From assembly GCA_973895155.1 (NCBI GenBank), contig OZ316897.1, positions 21,080,001 to 21,144,000 on the forward strand: a stretch of 64,000 bases of DNA. Reading direction: 5' to 3'. How positions within the stretch are numbered: position 1 is the first letter of the stretch; each line of letters opens with the position of its first letter. Origin of the DNA: Marsupella aquatica (lineage: Eukaryota; Marchantiophyta). Below the pieces are notes generated by a model that saw nothing but the letters and a program-made list of their open reading frames with translations, did no database searches and was not told where the DNA came from. The position numbers were made by a program, and so were the translations under genes. Shown piece after piece: positions 14,562 to 25,130 of this stretch.

Positions 14562-15860
14562 CCCTCCTAGCCTGTCCTTCCTTCCGTCTCTCCTACCACA
14601 CCTTACGAAAGCTCTTCCTTCGCTAGCGTTTGCCCTCCCTAATCTGGAGATTTATGGTGACCATAAACCTGTATCAAAAGTAAGCACCAAAATCCTACTT
14701 TCCTCCGTTCCCTCCCTCCCTCCGTACTCCCCTTCCCTTTCCCTGCTGCGCCTCGCCACGCAGAGCAGATCTCCACCCGGTATTTGACTCCTGATCCACC
14801 GTCTCCGACGAAATCTGCATCAGTTCTCCGATTCCTAATCCAATCCCCTAAATACACCCTGCCGTTCAGAGGCCAATTGTTCTCCCTCCGTGCTTCACTT
14901 TCTCGATCGATCCGCACGTAAATGGTGCGGCCCTCCTCCTCCTCCTCCTCCTGCTGCTGCTGCTCCTGCATCGATCATCCATCGCACGATTTGCAGGAGG
15001 AAAAAAAAAAAGCTTCAATAGGGGAACAACGACCAAGGAACGAACGAACGAACGAGGAGCAGCCACAAACCCGAGCTCCAGCGATGGAGCCTCCCCCACC
15101 CCGACCCGCACCCGCACCACCTCAGGGCCCACCCCCACCCCCACCCCCACTTTCGGGCCGGGAAGAGGAGACGAGGGTGAAGGAGAAACAGCCGGGGGTG
15201 GGTTCCATGCAGGACTTGTGTGTCCCTGAAGGCATGCCCAGCCCGCTCTGCCTTGAAGCCACCCGTGCGTTTCCGTGAGGGCCGACCACGACAGCATTAT
15301 AGCAACTGCTGCATAATTATTATGCGGGTGTCACATATGCGCACACATTCCTCCTCGTCTTGTCTGGGATCGAGTGTTAGCTAGTGTCATTACAAGGCGT
15401 GCATAGTGTTCTACGTCGCAACTGATGGATCGATAGTTCAAGCGGCAGACTTGCAGGAGAGTGGCGGTACTGTGAAGGTGTGCGAATGAGGAAATATTGA
15501 GTGCAACATCGACGAATTTTCGTTGTCTGTAGGTCGTTTGCTCGCTCGGCAAGCACATAACATTCGTGTCACGAGGTTCCTGGGATGGGGAGCTGAGATG
15601 CGCGATTGCGTGGCTTTCTTCGGCCTCGGTGGTTTGGAAGGGTAAGGCAGGGCAGGGTTTAGGGTTCAGCAGCAAGCAGGTTTGGAACGGAGTTGTTGTG
15701 GAATTTGCAAGTCGATGAGGAGCGGCCTCGGTGGCTTGTGAGGCTAGGCAGGGCAGGGTTTAGGGTACAGGAGCAAGCAGAAGTTTGGAAACGGAGTTGT
15801 TGTGGAATTTGCAAGTCGATGAGGAGAAGCGGAAGCGGGCTATGCTAGGCTGGGTATGAA
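14562..15860. promoter_or_regulatory. Divergent promoter region between Sec1 and CWC22
   Basis: About 1.3 kb separates the two start codons, which face away from each other, so both promoters and 5' leaders must lie here. The region holds low-complexity tracts: CCT/GCT triplets at about 14932-14968, an A-run at 15001, a CGAA tetranucleotide run near 15040 and CCCCCA repeats near 15128-15150. Open frames on both strands here are proline, serine or arginine runs made by these repeats. Confidence 0.6.
15621..15826 (+). repeat. Tandem duplication of about 103 bp carrying telomere-like motifs
   Basis: CGGCCTCGGTGG starts at 15621 and again at 15723. Both copies continue through GGCAGGGCAGGGTTTAGGGT, GAGCAAGCAG-type text and TTGTGGAATTTGCAAGTCGA to 15722 and 15826. 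Each has one AGGGTTTAGGG block, the telo-box on the opposite strand. The pair ends about 35 bp before the CWC22 start, so it lies in the leader or core promoter. Confidence 0.85.
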
Positions 15861-15864
15861 ATGA
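15842..15864 (+). promoter_or_regulatory. Two overlapping upstream ORFs at the CWC22 start
   Basis: An ATG at 15842 opens a five-codon frame ending in TGA at 15857-15859. A second ATG at 15856 reads ATG AAA TGA, and its stop (15862-15864) overlaps the main start codon at 15861. If transcription begins upstream of 15842, ribosomes would meet both first. Control of translation is inferred. Confidence 0.5.
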
Positions 15865-18800
15865 AACGAAAGGCCAGTCCGAGTCCTAAGGCGAGCGCAT
15901 ATTTCAGCCCCAGTGAGAGTGGCGAGTCGGATGGAAGCAGAAGCGGTCGTCGGAGTGATGCGAGCCTTGGTCTGAGCCCTACCCCCGAACGAGCCAGGCT
16001 CACGAAGCCGCCCAGGGCGACCCCCGACCATCGTCGTGGATTGAGGAGTCCGAACCCCAGCCCCCTCAGTCCACGCAGTCGCGTTCCTCCTGATGAGCGA
16101 CTGATCCCGAGCCCGAGCCTGACCCCTCCCAGGGATTTTGATCGATGGGATCCTACTGGGGGAAGCCCGAGTCCTCAAGATCGATACAGCCCTCGTTACT
16201 CTTCGAGAGATAGGGAGCCCGTGCTCAGCAGCAGGGCAAGCGATAGGGGTAGGGATAGGGATTACAACCATTACAAGGATAATAGGAGCCGAGACAATGG
16301 TAGGGTGATTCGGGACAGGGATTGGGATTCTAGAAATCGTGACAATGGCAGGGCAACGGAGGACAACAGACGTCGCGATAGTGGCAGAGCGATTGAGGAC
16401 ACTCGGACTCGGGACAGCCGCAGGAAGATCGAGCTTCCGGAATCAGAGAATGGGGATGCCAAGCGGAGGAAGCAGGGAGGAGCTGCTGATGCTCAAACTA
16501 CCACCCTGCCAGGGCCAGCAACAGCACAAAAGGATGAGCCTCCTAAAGAGGAAAAGGTGGAAAGGCAAAGAGTACCCTTACCACTCGGAAGGAGCGGAGG
16601 GGTATACATTCCTCCGTTCAAGCTTGCCCAGATGATGAGAGATCTGGAAGATAAAAGCTCGAAGGAATATCAGCGGTTGACTTGGGATGCTCTTAGAAAA
16701 TCGATAAATGGGCTCGTCAACAAGGTGAATGCGTCTAACATAAAGAACATTTTACCAGAGCTTTTCTCTGAGAACTTAATTCGGGGGCGCGGTTTGTTTG
16801 CACGCTCGTGCATGAAGTCGCAGCTGGCGTCTCCAACTTTTACACATATATTTGCAGCTTTGGTTGCAGTAGTAAACACCAAGTTTCCTGAGCTTGGCGA
16901 ACTTCTTCTCAAAAGAATTATCTTACAGCTGCGGAGAGCTTACAGACGTAATGACAAGGTAAGCCCTTCCTGACCATGTTATTATTGTGAGGAATTAAGT
17001 TTTACTACGCTTCAGGTAACAGAACAGAGCTTGTAGGCTTTGAATGTCAACTTTTAGTGATGTGATATGCCACCGTGACTAATTATGATTGCTGGTCTAA
17101 CTTCTGTGATCTGTCTTCGTTTTGCAGCCTGTACTTCTGGCTGCTGCCAAGTTCATAGCCCATCTTGTGAATCAACAAGTAGCTCATGAGATTATAGCTC
17201 TAGAGCTACTTGCCTTGTTGCTTGAGAAGCCATCGGAGGACAGTGTTGAGGTGTGTTCTCTGTTTGCGTTTCGGCATCTCCGTACTAGTTGTTCTTTCCG
17301 AATATAAGAGAAGGTGAACCGGCTCGGATTATCTTTCGAGGGACACGTTCTTATGACGTCACTTTTCTGCATTGCAGGTGGCGGTGGGCTTTGTGAAAGA
17401 GTGTGGAGCAGTGCTTCAAAATCTGTCACCCCAAGGTTTACATGGTAAGTATCAGCTTTTTGTAAACAGTCAGCGGGAATAATTCATGAAACATTACTGT
17501 GGCAGTTGCCTTGCTAATGTTTTCCGTGTTGTTCTTTTCTCTAATTGATCCTTACTTGCTGTGGAATCTCATCTGGCATTGTTTTTTCGACAGGAATTTT
17601 CGAGCGGTTCCGAGGTATTCTGCATGAGGGAGAGATAGATAAGCGAGTGCAATTTATGATTGAAGGAGTATTTGCTCTACGGAAAGCAAAGTTTCAGGTA
17701 TATTACCGATGAAGCTTAAACTTGATGACTTTACGCATTGTGTACTTGAAACTGCCACTTGATTTATCAACCGCATCATTCCTCCAGTCTCTCACATGAA
17801 TTTGATTTGTAGGGGTATCAAGGCGTCTTGCCGGAGCTTGATCTTGTCGACGAGCAGGATCAGATCACTCATGATCTAAATTTGGATGATGAATTAGATG
17901 ACGAGGCATACCTTGGTAAGTACTGTAATGTGGAGGGGTTATTGTTTTATTCACTACTTTACAATGTTGAGTGGAGCCCCATATTAATATACCTGCAACC
18001 TTCTGTTCCATGGTCGGTTTTGTGAGTCTGTAGAATCAGACGTGTACAGCTTAGAATCATGGAAGGTGGACCTTATGCTAATTCTAGTCGGTCGATTTGT
18101 TTGCAGATGTTTTTAGAGTAGACCCAGACTTTTTGGAATCTGAGAAGAAGTATGAGGTGATCAAGAAGGAAATCCTTGGAGATGAATCCGACGAGGAGGG
18201 GGTTGAAAATGGTGACAAGGCATCAGATGAGGATGATTCTGATGAAGAGGAGGAAGAAGATGAGGATGAAATGGAACAAAGGATGCAAATTCAAGATGAA
18301 ACTGAAACAAACCTTGTGAACTTGCGGAGGACAATATATTTGACAATTATGTCTAGTGTAGATTTCGAAGAAGCAGGACACAAACTTTTGAAAATCAAGC
18401 TAGAGCCCGGACAGGAGGTAACAAGTCATATACTCTTCGTTTCTTCTTTCCTTTTCTTTTGTACTTTTTGCATTCTAATCTTACCTGCCTCTCGGATGGC
18501 TCTCCTTTAGAGTTGGTTATTTTGCATCTATGGTAGAGAAGTTGTTAGTTTTGGTGATGATCCGTCAAACAACTCTCTCATGAAACTAGGCACCTGTAGG
18601 GTGTGCACTGGGTTGCTGTACTCTGACCAGGATGTTTGCTTCTGATTTTCTGTGACAGATGGAATTGTGTGTTATGCTCTTGGAGTGTTGCAGTCAAGAG
18701 CGGACTTATCTCAGATATTATGGACTGTTGGGGCAACGATTTTGTCTCATCAACCGTGTGTATCAGGAAAATTTTGACGAGTGCTTCATGAAGCAATATT

Positions 18801-19583
18801 CTATGATCCATCGACTGGAAACAAACAAGCTACGAAATGTAGCCAAGTTTTTTGCTCACTTGCTGGGCACCGATGCCCTTCCTTGGCAAGCGTTGGCCTA
18901 CATCAGACTAACAGAAGAGCATACCACATCATCATCTCGTATCTTCATCAAGATTCTTTTCCAGGTGAGTGGGTTATCTCTATCATATCAGTAGAAATCA
19001 TTTGCAATCTAGTGCTCTGTTCCCTCTGGCTTGTGTGATATAAAGTAGTGAACTATTATTGAGAGCTCTCTAAATTGTTTTTCTTAGAGCTCTATAGTTT
19101 CTCGGTGACTTGTTCTCCTACAATCCACTCGCTTGTTTTCCTCTGATCTGATCAGTGCTTTAACTACCATTGCAACATGATTTGCCTATGCAGGAACTCT
19201 CGGAACATCTTGGTCTCCGCAAACTCAATGAGAGATTGTCAGGTCCAAGCATGCAAGAATCTTTTGATGGTATCTTTCCCAAGGATAATCCAAAGAATAC
19301 TCGATTTGCTATCAACTTTTTTACTTCTATTGGTCTTGGGGGTCTCACTGATAGTTTACGTGAGTATCTCAAGAACATGCCACGCCTTATCATGCAACAA
19401 CAGCCAGCGATTCCCAGTGATAACGAGCAAACTGATTCTTCATCAGAGGAAACCAGCTCTGGATCAGAGGCTTCTTCGTCAGATGTAAGCAGTAGCACTG
19501 ATAGTGAGAGTGAGAGTGACAGCGACAGTAGTGACGGAGAGCAGAGGCGAAAAAGCCAGAAAAGCCGAAGGGAAGGCAAGTAG
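15861..19583 (+). CDS. CWC22: Pre-mRNA-splicing factor CWC22
   Basis: Spliceosome-associated scaffold that binds the DEAD-box helicase eIF4A3 and supports exon-junction-complex deposition. Eight exons join in frame: 15861-16958, 17128-17250, 17378-17444, 17594-17697, 17813-17915, 18107-18417, 18659-18964 and 19194-19583 (2502 nt, 833 residues). Residues 1-240 are Ser/Arg/Pro/Asp-rich. The conserved core starts at [14 protein letters not shown] (residue 246), followed by the MIF4G domain to about 465 (for example [20 protein letters not shown]). An acidic linker ([13 protein letters not shown]) precedes an MA3 domain at about 565-690 ([20 protein letters not shown]). The tail is a Ser/Asp/Glu-rich tract ending in basic residues. 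Order and length fit plant CWC22. The start at 15861 is the first long-frame ATG and follows two tiny upstream ORFs. Confidence 0.95.
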
Positions 19584-20610
19584 TGTTTTAATTCATCGAT
19601 ACTATTTTTTTCAAGGCCCTATGTGATCACATAATGATTTTCGGTTGTGTCTGAAATCTGTGTGTGGAGGTAGTGCTGCATATCAGCCTGTGTAAGTAAC
19701 TTGACTAGTGGTTTTGTCAATGTTCGTAGTGGGTAAGTGGGCTTAGTGGGTAAGGTGGGCTTAAAATCCAACGAGAGCTGCAGTAGATTATGTTCCAAGG
19801 TGGCAGGACAGATCCACTGAGGGGCCCGACTTTGTTCATAGTTGCTTCGCTGGGTCATATGTGGTGGTAAAGGTTGGCTTAGTGCAAAGGAGCCCCAAAG
19901 TACGTCGTGGGATTGTATTGCTAATGAAAAAGAAAGACTCCAAAGAGTCTTAAGAAACCAGTTCATACTCATGCGGATTCCCAAGATTGCAATGTTTGAG
20001 CCTCGTTAAATTTCCAGGAGTTTTTGAACCTGAGTGTTTTGCAAATTAGTATTTAAAATAGATGGTAGTGGTGATTGTCACATGTTTTAGAATTAGGCAG
20101 CATAAGTCATTGGGTTGCATAGCTCTGGACTAGACTACTCTCTGCAATCTGTTTGGACCTAGTGTCTGCCGGTCACGAGCAGTTTGTACATCCGTGTACA
20201 TTTACATCCTTCAGGATAAGGTGACATCAGTGGTCGGGTACATGTACCAAGCGCAAAAGATCTTTGGTACAGTATGGGTTGATGTCTATCTGCCCGACAC
20301 CATACTGATCGAAGAGAGGTGCATTGTTAAGTTGCACCAAGGCATTGGCCCATGAATATTCCACTATTAGTCCCCTTGTTCAACAAAGACAAAGAAGAAG
20401 AACTATTCCCGTCCTCCTCATGGAGAGGAGATGAAGATGCTCTACTCCTTGTTAATCAAGAAGATCACAGGTGATTACAACAAGAAAAGAAGATCAAATG
20501 TTCTTAGATCCTTATGCAGGAACTCCCTTGCTTTTGTCACACTGACCTGGTGTTTATGGTGTTCATCTTTATGGCCACCTGCTACGCTCAACCTTCTTAG
20601 AGCACCCGCG

Positions 20611-20870
20611 CCAGGGGCCGCCATCATCACCTCTGGCTGTCGTCAAAAGGATGTACGATAGTAGTCAAAAGGATGTACAGTAGTAGTCACCAGGGGATTG
20701 CATTTAGGCTGTTGGCAACACATGTAGTCTCTATTACAGAATTGCTAGCACCAGGAGCCGCCATCATCACATCTGGCTGTCTTCAAAATGATGTACAGTA
20801 GTAGTGACCAGGGGATTGCACCTAGGCTGTTAACAACACATGTAGTCTCGACTTCAGAATTTCTAGCAGA
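20611..20870. repeat. Two direct copies of a 120-140 bp unit
   Basis: CCAGGGGCCGCCATCATCAC at 20611 recurs as CCAGGAGCCGCCATCATCAC at 20751. Both continue through TCTGGCTGTC, GTACAGTAGTAGT, CCAGGGGATTGCA, TAGGCTGTT and CACATGTAGTCTC. The first copy is longer because an internal TCAAAAGGATGTAC segment is itself doubled. Confidence 0.85.
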
Positions 20871-21750
20871 CATGGAGCCCCCGATATAATCTATGTAGTC
20901 AAGGTTCAGTGTAACTTTTATGATGGGAAGTCTTAAACCACCACTGTACACTGGGTTAGGGGAATACAAAATAGAGCATTTTTTACTGTTGGGAGTCCAT
21001 TTTTGGTTTATTTTAGTAACCTGGATCCACCAGGTTTTGCTTTGGGGGCAGTGGTGCTATAAGCCGGCAACACCAGTGGAGAGATAGATTGTTACATTGA
21101 AGGCACTTTTGGGGGCTAGGTTATAGGAATCTAGTCGGCTTCATAGTGGCCTCCCGCAGGAATGCTCTGGGTACATTCAATACCTGGTCTGACAACGTCC
21201 TATATTTAATTCTATTTAATTCACACTGTACTTTAGGGGCTAATTGAAAAGCAGCCCCAACAATAACGGGATAACAAAACCCTAAACAGCAGATCTCAAC
21301 ATTTTGACAGCTGTAGATTGAGGTCTTGAAAAAACAACAACCAACCCACTAAGGAGTCAATTACTGTATAATCTCTCCCATATACAGATCCAGTAACCAA
21401 AAACCCTGTTTCCTGAAATCCAGAAAGTGTTCCAATGAGTGGCTTAGAAATGACTTTTTAGATTTTCTTTAGTGGGTTTGCTCAACACCCACTTAGAGTA
21501 ACAAAACCCAGTTGGGTTGGATGCTCTTCCAGTAGTTGCATGGGAGTGTCACAATAACTTGGGCTAGCAAACTACCCTGAGGTATGCTTCCCCTGCAAGG
21601 GCTTCACCATAGTCCAATAACTTATTTCCCAACATCTTATAGATCAGATGTGCATAGGGCCATTTTTTCTAGTTTATAGCTCTCTGAAATTCTCCTTGGG
21701 ACCAAACCTATGCTTGGGTCATTAATGGCCAGTTTCCCACCAAGTCGCAG

Positions 21751-21826
21751 GGCCCGTAACCAAAATCTGATGGCTCTCCTTAAATCTGTGTACATCTAAG
21801 AAATTTAAGTAAAGAATATTCTTAAC
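21751..21826. repeat. Dispersed duplicated block A
   Basis: GGCCCGTAACCAAAATCTGA onward, including TGGCTCTCCTT, TCTAAGAAATTTA and AAAGAATA, recurs in the same orientation at 24329-24426 with a small insertion. Not coding. Confidence 0.7.
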
Positions 21827-22398
21827 ATATTAAAGTTATCCCTAATGTAAAGGGGCCAAAACCAGGGGCAGATTACCAATTTGGTATTTTACATGTGTTC
21901 CTTAATTCCAAAAGTTCCCTTGTAGAAGAAATGTTAGCAAATAAGCAGGTGACTTAAGAGGTTCACTTTATCAGCTAGCAATCTTGGGAAGCTGCTCAAT
22001 CTCAAGAAGAGCTCGCAGCAGAGTGATGGAGCTTGAGCAAAGGCAGCTCTCAGCTATAGAAAGAAGCAGCTCGTAGCCTGGTGATTGTCAGCAGCTTGTA
22101 GCAATGGTTGGTCCTGAGCTTGCAGCGATGGAGGGCGCAAGCTTGCAGCAATGGAGGCAAAAACGTTGGGCCTCAGAAAAAATCCAGCAGCTCGCAGTGA
22201 TGGAGGGCCTCACAGCCATGCAGAACGAACGTTGGGCCTGGGGCAAAGGAGGAAGAAAAATGTCTGGGCTAGGGCAGCGGGAGGAAAAATGTTGGGCCTT
22301 GGCCTAACTCCCGGTGAGAAAGGCCCTACACTGTTGGGGAGACAAAAAACGGGTTTGACCCTTTACTAGAAGTTTGGAATAAAACTAACTCGCCCAGT

Positions 22399-22460
22399 AA
22401 TTTTCAATAAAGTGGTTACCACTAGTCCTTAATCATGGACTTTACAGATAACTTTATTGA
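22399..22460. repeat. Dispersed duplicated block B
   Basis: TTTTCAATAAAGTGGTTACC, then CTTAATCATGGACTTTA and ACAGATAACTTTATT, recurs in the same orientation at 24232-24297. The purine-rich satellite starts directly after this copy. Confidence 0.85.
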
Positions 22461-22462
22461 AT

Positions 22463-22487
22463 AACTAGCTCAATACCCGTGCGTTGC
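22463..22487 (-). mobile_element. Helitron-like 3' terminus
   Basis: On the minus strand the sequence reads GTGCAACGCAC (4-bp stem, 3-nt loop), then GGGTATTGAG, then CTAG, with a T as the next base. A short hairpin about 10 nt before CTRR and a flanking T is the defining shape of a Helitron 3' end. No Rep/helicase gene is present, so it would be non-autonomous or a solitary end. Confidence 0.4.
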
Positions 22488-23515
22488 ACAAAAGATGTCG
22501 TGTCGCCCAAAATGTCGTGTTCTCTAAGATGCCGTTAAGACAAAAAGATGTTGTGTCGCCCAAGATGTCGTTAAGAACAAATATGTTGTGTCGCCCAAGA
22601 TGCCGTTAAGAAAAAAAGATGTGATGTCGCCCAAGATGTCGTTAAGAAAGAAAATGTAATGTCGCCCAACTGAAGATGTCATGAACAAAAAAAATATCGT
22701 GTCACCCAAGATGTTGTTGAGAACAAAAATGTTGTGACACCCAAGATGTACTTAAGAAAAATGATATTGTGTCACCCAAGATGTTGTGTCACCCAATATG
22801 TCCTTAAGAAAAGAAATGTCATGTTGCCCAAGGTGTCGTTAAGAGAAAAGTTGTCGTTAAGTAAAAAAGATGTTGTTAAGACAAAAGTTGCACAAAAGAT
22901 GGTGTGGTGAGAAAAATATGTTGAGGTGAAAATAGATGTTGAGGTAAGAAAAAGAAGTTGAAGTGAGAAAAAGAAGTGGAGGTGAGAAAAAGATGTCGAG
23001 GTGAACAAAGATGTTGATGAGAAAAAGAGATGTTGAGGTAAGAAAAAGATGTAAAGCAAAAACTATGTCAAGGAGAGCAAAGATGGCGATGTGAGAAAAA
23101 TATGTGAAGATGACGAAAAGATGTTGAGGGTGAGGGAAAGATGTTGTGATGAGATAAAAATTAGTGTGAAGTCGAGAAATAGATCAGATTTCGAGGTGAA
23201 AACAAATGTCACTATGACAACAATAGATGTTGAGGTGAGACAAAGAAGTCAAGGTGATGTTGAGGAGAGAAAAAACATGGCGAGGTGAGAAAATGACATT
23301 GAGGAGAGAACATATGTCGAAGGTGAGGGAAAGATGTTGTGGTGAGATAATGATGTCAAAGTGAAAAAAGATGTCAAGTCAGGTGAGAAAATATATCAAG
23401 GACCTAAACAATGTTGAGGGTGAGAAAAAATTGTCATGAGATAAAAATGTCAATGTCATAAAAAATGGCGAGATGAGAAAAATATGTCAAGGCAAGGTAG
23501 AGTTGTTGTGGTGGT
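22488..23515. repeat. Purine-rich satellite built on AAGATGT
   Basis: The left part has units of about 45 bp (GATGTTGTGTCGCCCAAGAT, then GTCGTTAAGAAAAAA). The right part breaks into units of about 17-22 bp (GAGGTGAGAAAAAGATGT). It ends near a second hairpin-like motif, TCGTGCACTGCAC at about 23528-23540, which resembles CCGTGCGTTGCAC at the left end. Any open frames here are repeat artefacts. Confidence 0.85.
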
Positions 23516-23540
23516 GTGCGACAACTCGTGCACTGCACAT

Positions 23541-24231
23541 AGAAATTGGAGGCTGAGATAATAGTCACCGCAACATAGAGTCTAAGCACAACCAAATGAT
23601 AGAAAAAAATATTTTTTATTATAAAATTTTAGAGAAATTAATATCATATATATACATTATTAATACTCAAGTTTTTTCAAAACTTTAAATTTATTATCCA
23701 ATTCTTTAAGCCTCAATTTTAATAATTAGTTTTTAATAATATTCTATTTTTTTATTTTAGTTGGGTTTGGGTAGGTTATGGGTAGCTTGGGCAGAGGTAA
23801 TCCAGATTAATAGAGATATGGATGGATCCTACATTTACAGAAAAACAAATTTTTACTTAAGACCTAGGATTGTTCCCATTTTTTCTTGAGTTTGTAAATA
23901 ATATCGTATCCATTTTTAGAGGATATGGTATATCACTTATGATACTCTTGCATACAATTGGGTTAGGTACGTTTTTGTCGTTTGTCCCCACCATTAGATT
24001 CTTTTTTGTGTGAAAAGTGCATGCAACAGGGTTAGTTACATTTTTTGTTTTTTGTGTCCACCAATTGATTACTGGTTGTGTGAGAAGATTTACTGTACTT
24101 TTTGGTTCACACTATATTTAATTTGCTTTTGGTTTTATCCCTTCTGTTTATTGGTTACTTTTTTTCTTGGCACTGTATTTTTGAATGACGACCACTGCAT
24201 AAAAAGGCGCAACCTTGTATTATAGTTCTTG
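23541..24231. other. AT-rich spacer, no gene recognised
   Basis: Strongly AT-rich from 23600 to 23760, then a T-rich stretch with short frames. I see no domain, RNA gene or terminal repeat. Confidence 0.4.
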
Positions 24232-24426
24232 ATTTTCAATAAAGTGGTTACCAGTAGCCCTTAATCATGGACTTTAATCATACAGATAACTTTATTCACG
24301 CACGGTAACATTTGCTGTTATATTCACAGGCCCATTAGTCACAATCTGATGGCTCTCCTTGATCTATGGAAATCTAAGGGTCACCAATGCGTCTAAGAAA
24401 TTTACATAAAGAATACACTTAGCATG
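24232..24426. repeat. Second copies of blocks B (24232-24297) and A (24329-24426)
   Basis: Both blocks are in the same orientation as at 22399 and 21751, but their order is swapped: A then B at the first locus, B then A here. The A copy has an insertion around AGGGTCACCAATGCG. Confidence 0.8.
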
Positions 24427-25130
24427 TCGGTCTTGATCGCACAAGGTGACATTCACCACCATGGCGGATTTTAAGAATCCTTGAAAAACTCACCCTGTAC
24501 GCTATGCTCGCGTTTCGTCAGTTGATTGCGTTTGCCTTCCTCTGCTTTCATCACAATGCAGTAATCCCGTGTACAAGGAGTTTGATGAAGGAGTATGTTG
24601 TTGTGGTAGCTGACGGAGAAGGGGACATCATTCTCCAGTCGCTAGCTGCCAGAGTCGCTACTGGAGAGCACGAGCTGGTTGACTGAGGCGAAATGAGGAC
24701 ATGAGGCGATCAATGTCGAGCTGGTCTTCTTCTTCTTCTTCTTCTTCTTCTTGGATGAGTCTCACTAACGAGTTTATTCTACCAAGAAAAATCTTTCGAC
24801 CAGCTATGGGTGCCCTTGTATTGAGCAAGGAAAGCGGATTAGCAATGAAGGGGTCGACCGTAGTGGGTTTAGAGCACTGTTCCTAGCCTTCGCTTCTATC
24901 GAAAGGGTTCCTTCTTGGAGGCGCTAAACAAGAGCAATTGCGCCAAAGTTTTTCAGAGGGCAATGTGCAGGAGGAGAAGTGATCCTGGAGAAGATACTGC
25001 CGCTGCCATGATTTTGGGGGTACCTCCAACTGTCACGTTGAGCTCAAATTCCTCTGCCCGGTTAAGATTTTTCCTCTCAAAATTGTACTGTTAAGCTCTC
25101 TATTCCCGGCACGGGAACGGAGCTGACTAG
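24427..25130. other. Upstream region of the PPR gene
   Basis: No gene recognised. A TCT/TTC microsatellite of about 30 bp lies at 24723-24753. Short frames at 24504-24686 and 24701-24886 have no known domain. The promoter and leader of the plus-strand PPR gene should be here. Confidence 0.4.

Larger units (their letters stand above)
19584..22398. other. Repeat-rich intergenic DNA, no gene recognised
   Basis: Short overlapping frames only. About 22000-22310 is a stretch of short GCAGC/TTGCAG-type repeats that makes a spurious open frame. The block 21751-21826 is repeated at 24329-24426, listed separately. The part after 19584 should include the CWC22 3' UTR. Confidence 0.45.

Noticed and set aside
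14639-15297. Several open frames on both strands in the Sec1-CWC22 promoter region.
   Set aside because: They are Pro, Ser, Glu or Arg runs made by CCT, GCT, CGAA and CCCCCA repeats; no splice partners or domains were seen.
22104-22369. Overlapping plus-strand frames rich in Ala, Gly, Gln and Trp.
   Set aside because: They come from short GCAGC and TTGGGCC repeats and have no start context, splice sites or domain.
22488-23515. CRISPR-like look of regularly spaced repeats.
   Set aside because: The units are contiguous and diverged with no unique spacers, and the setting is plant nuclear DNA, so this is a satellite.
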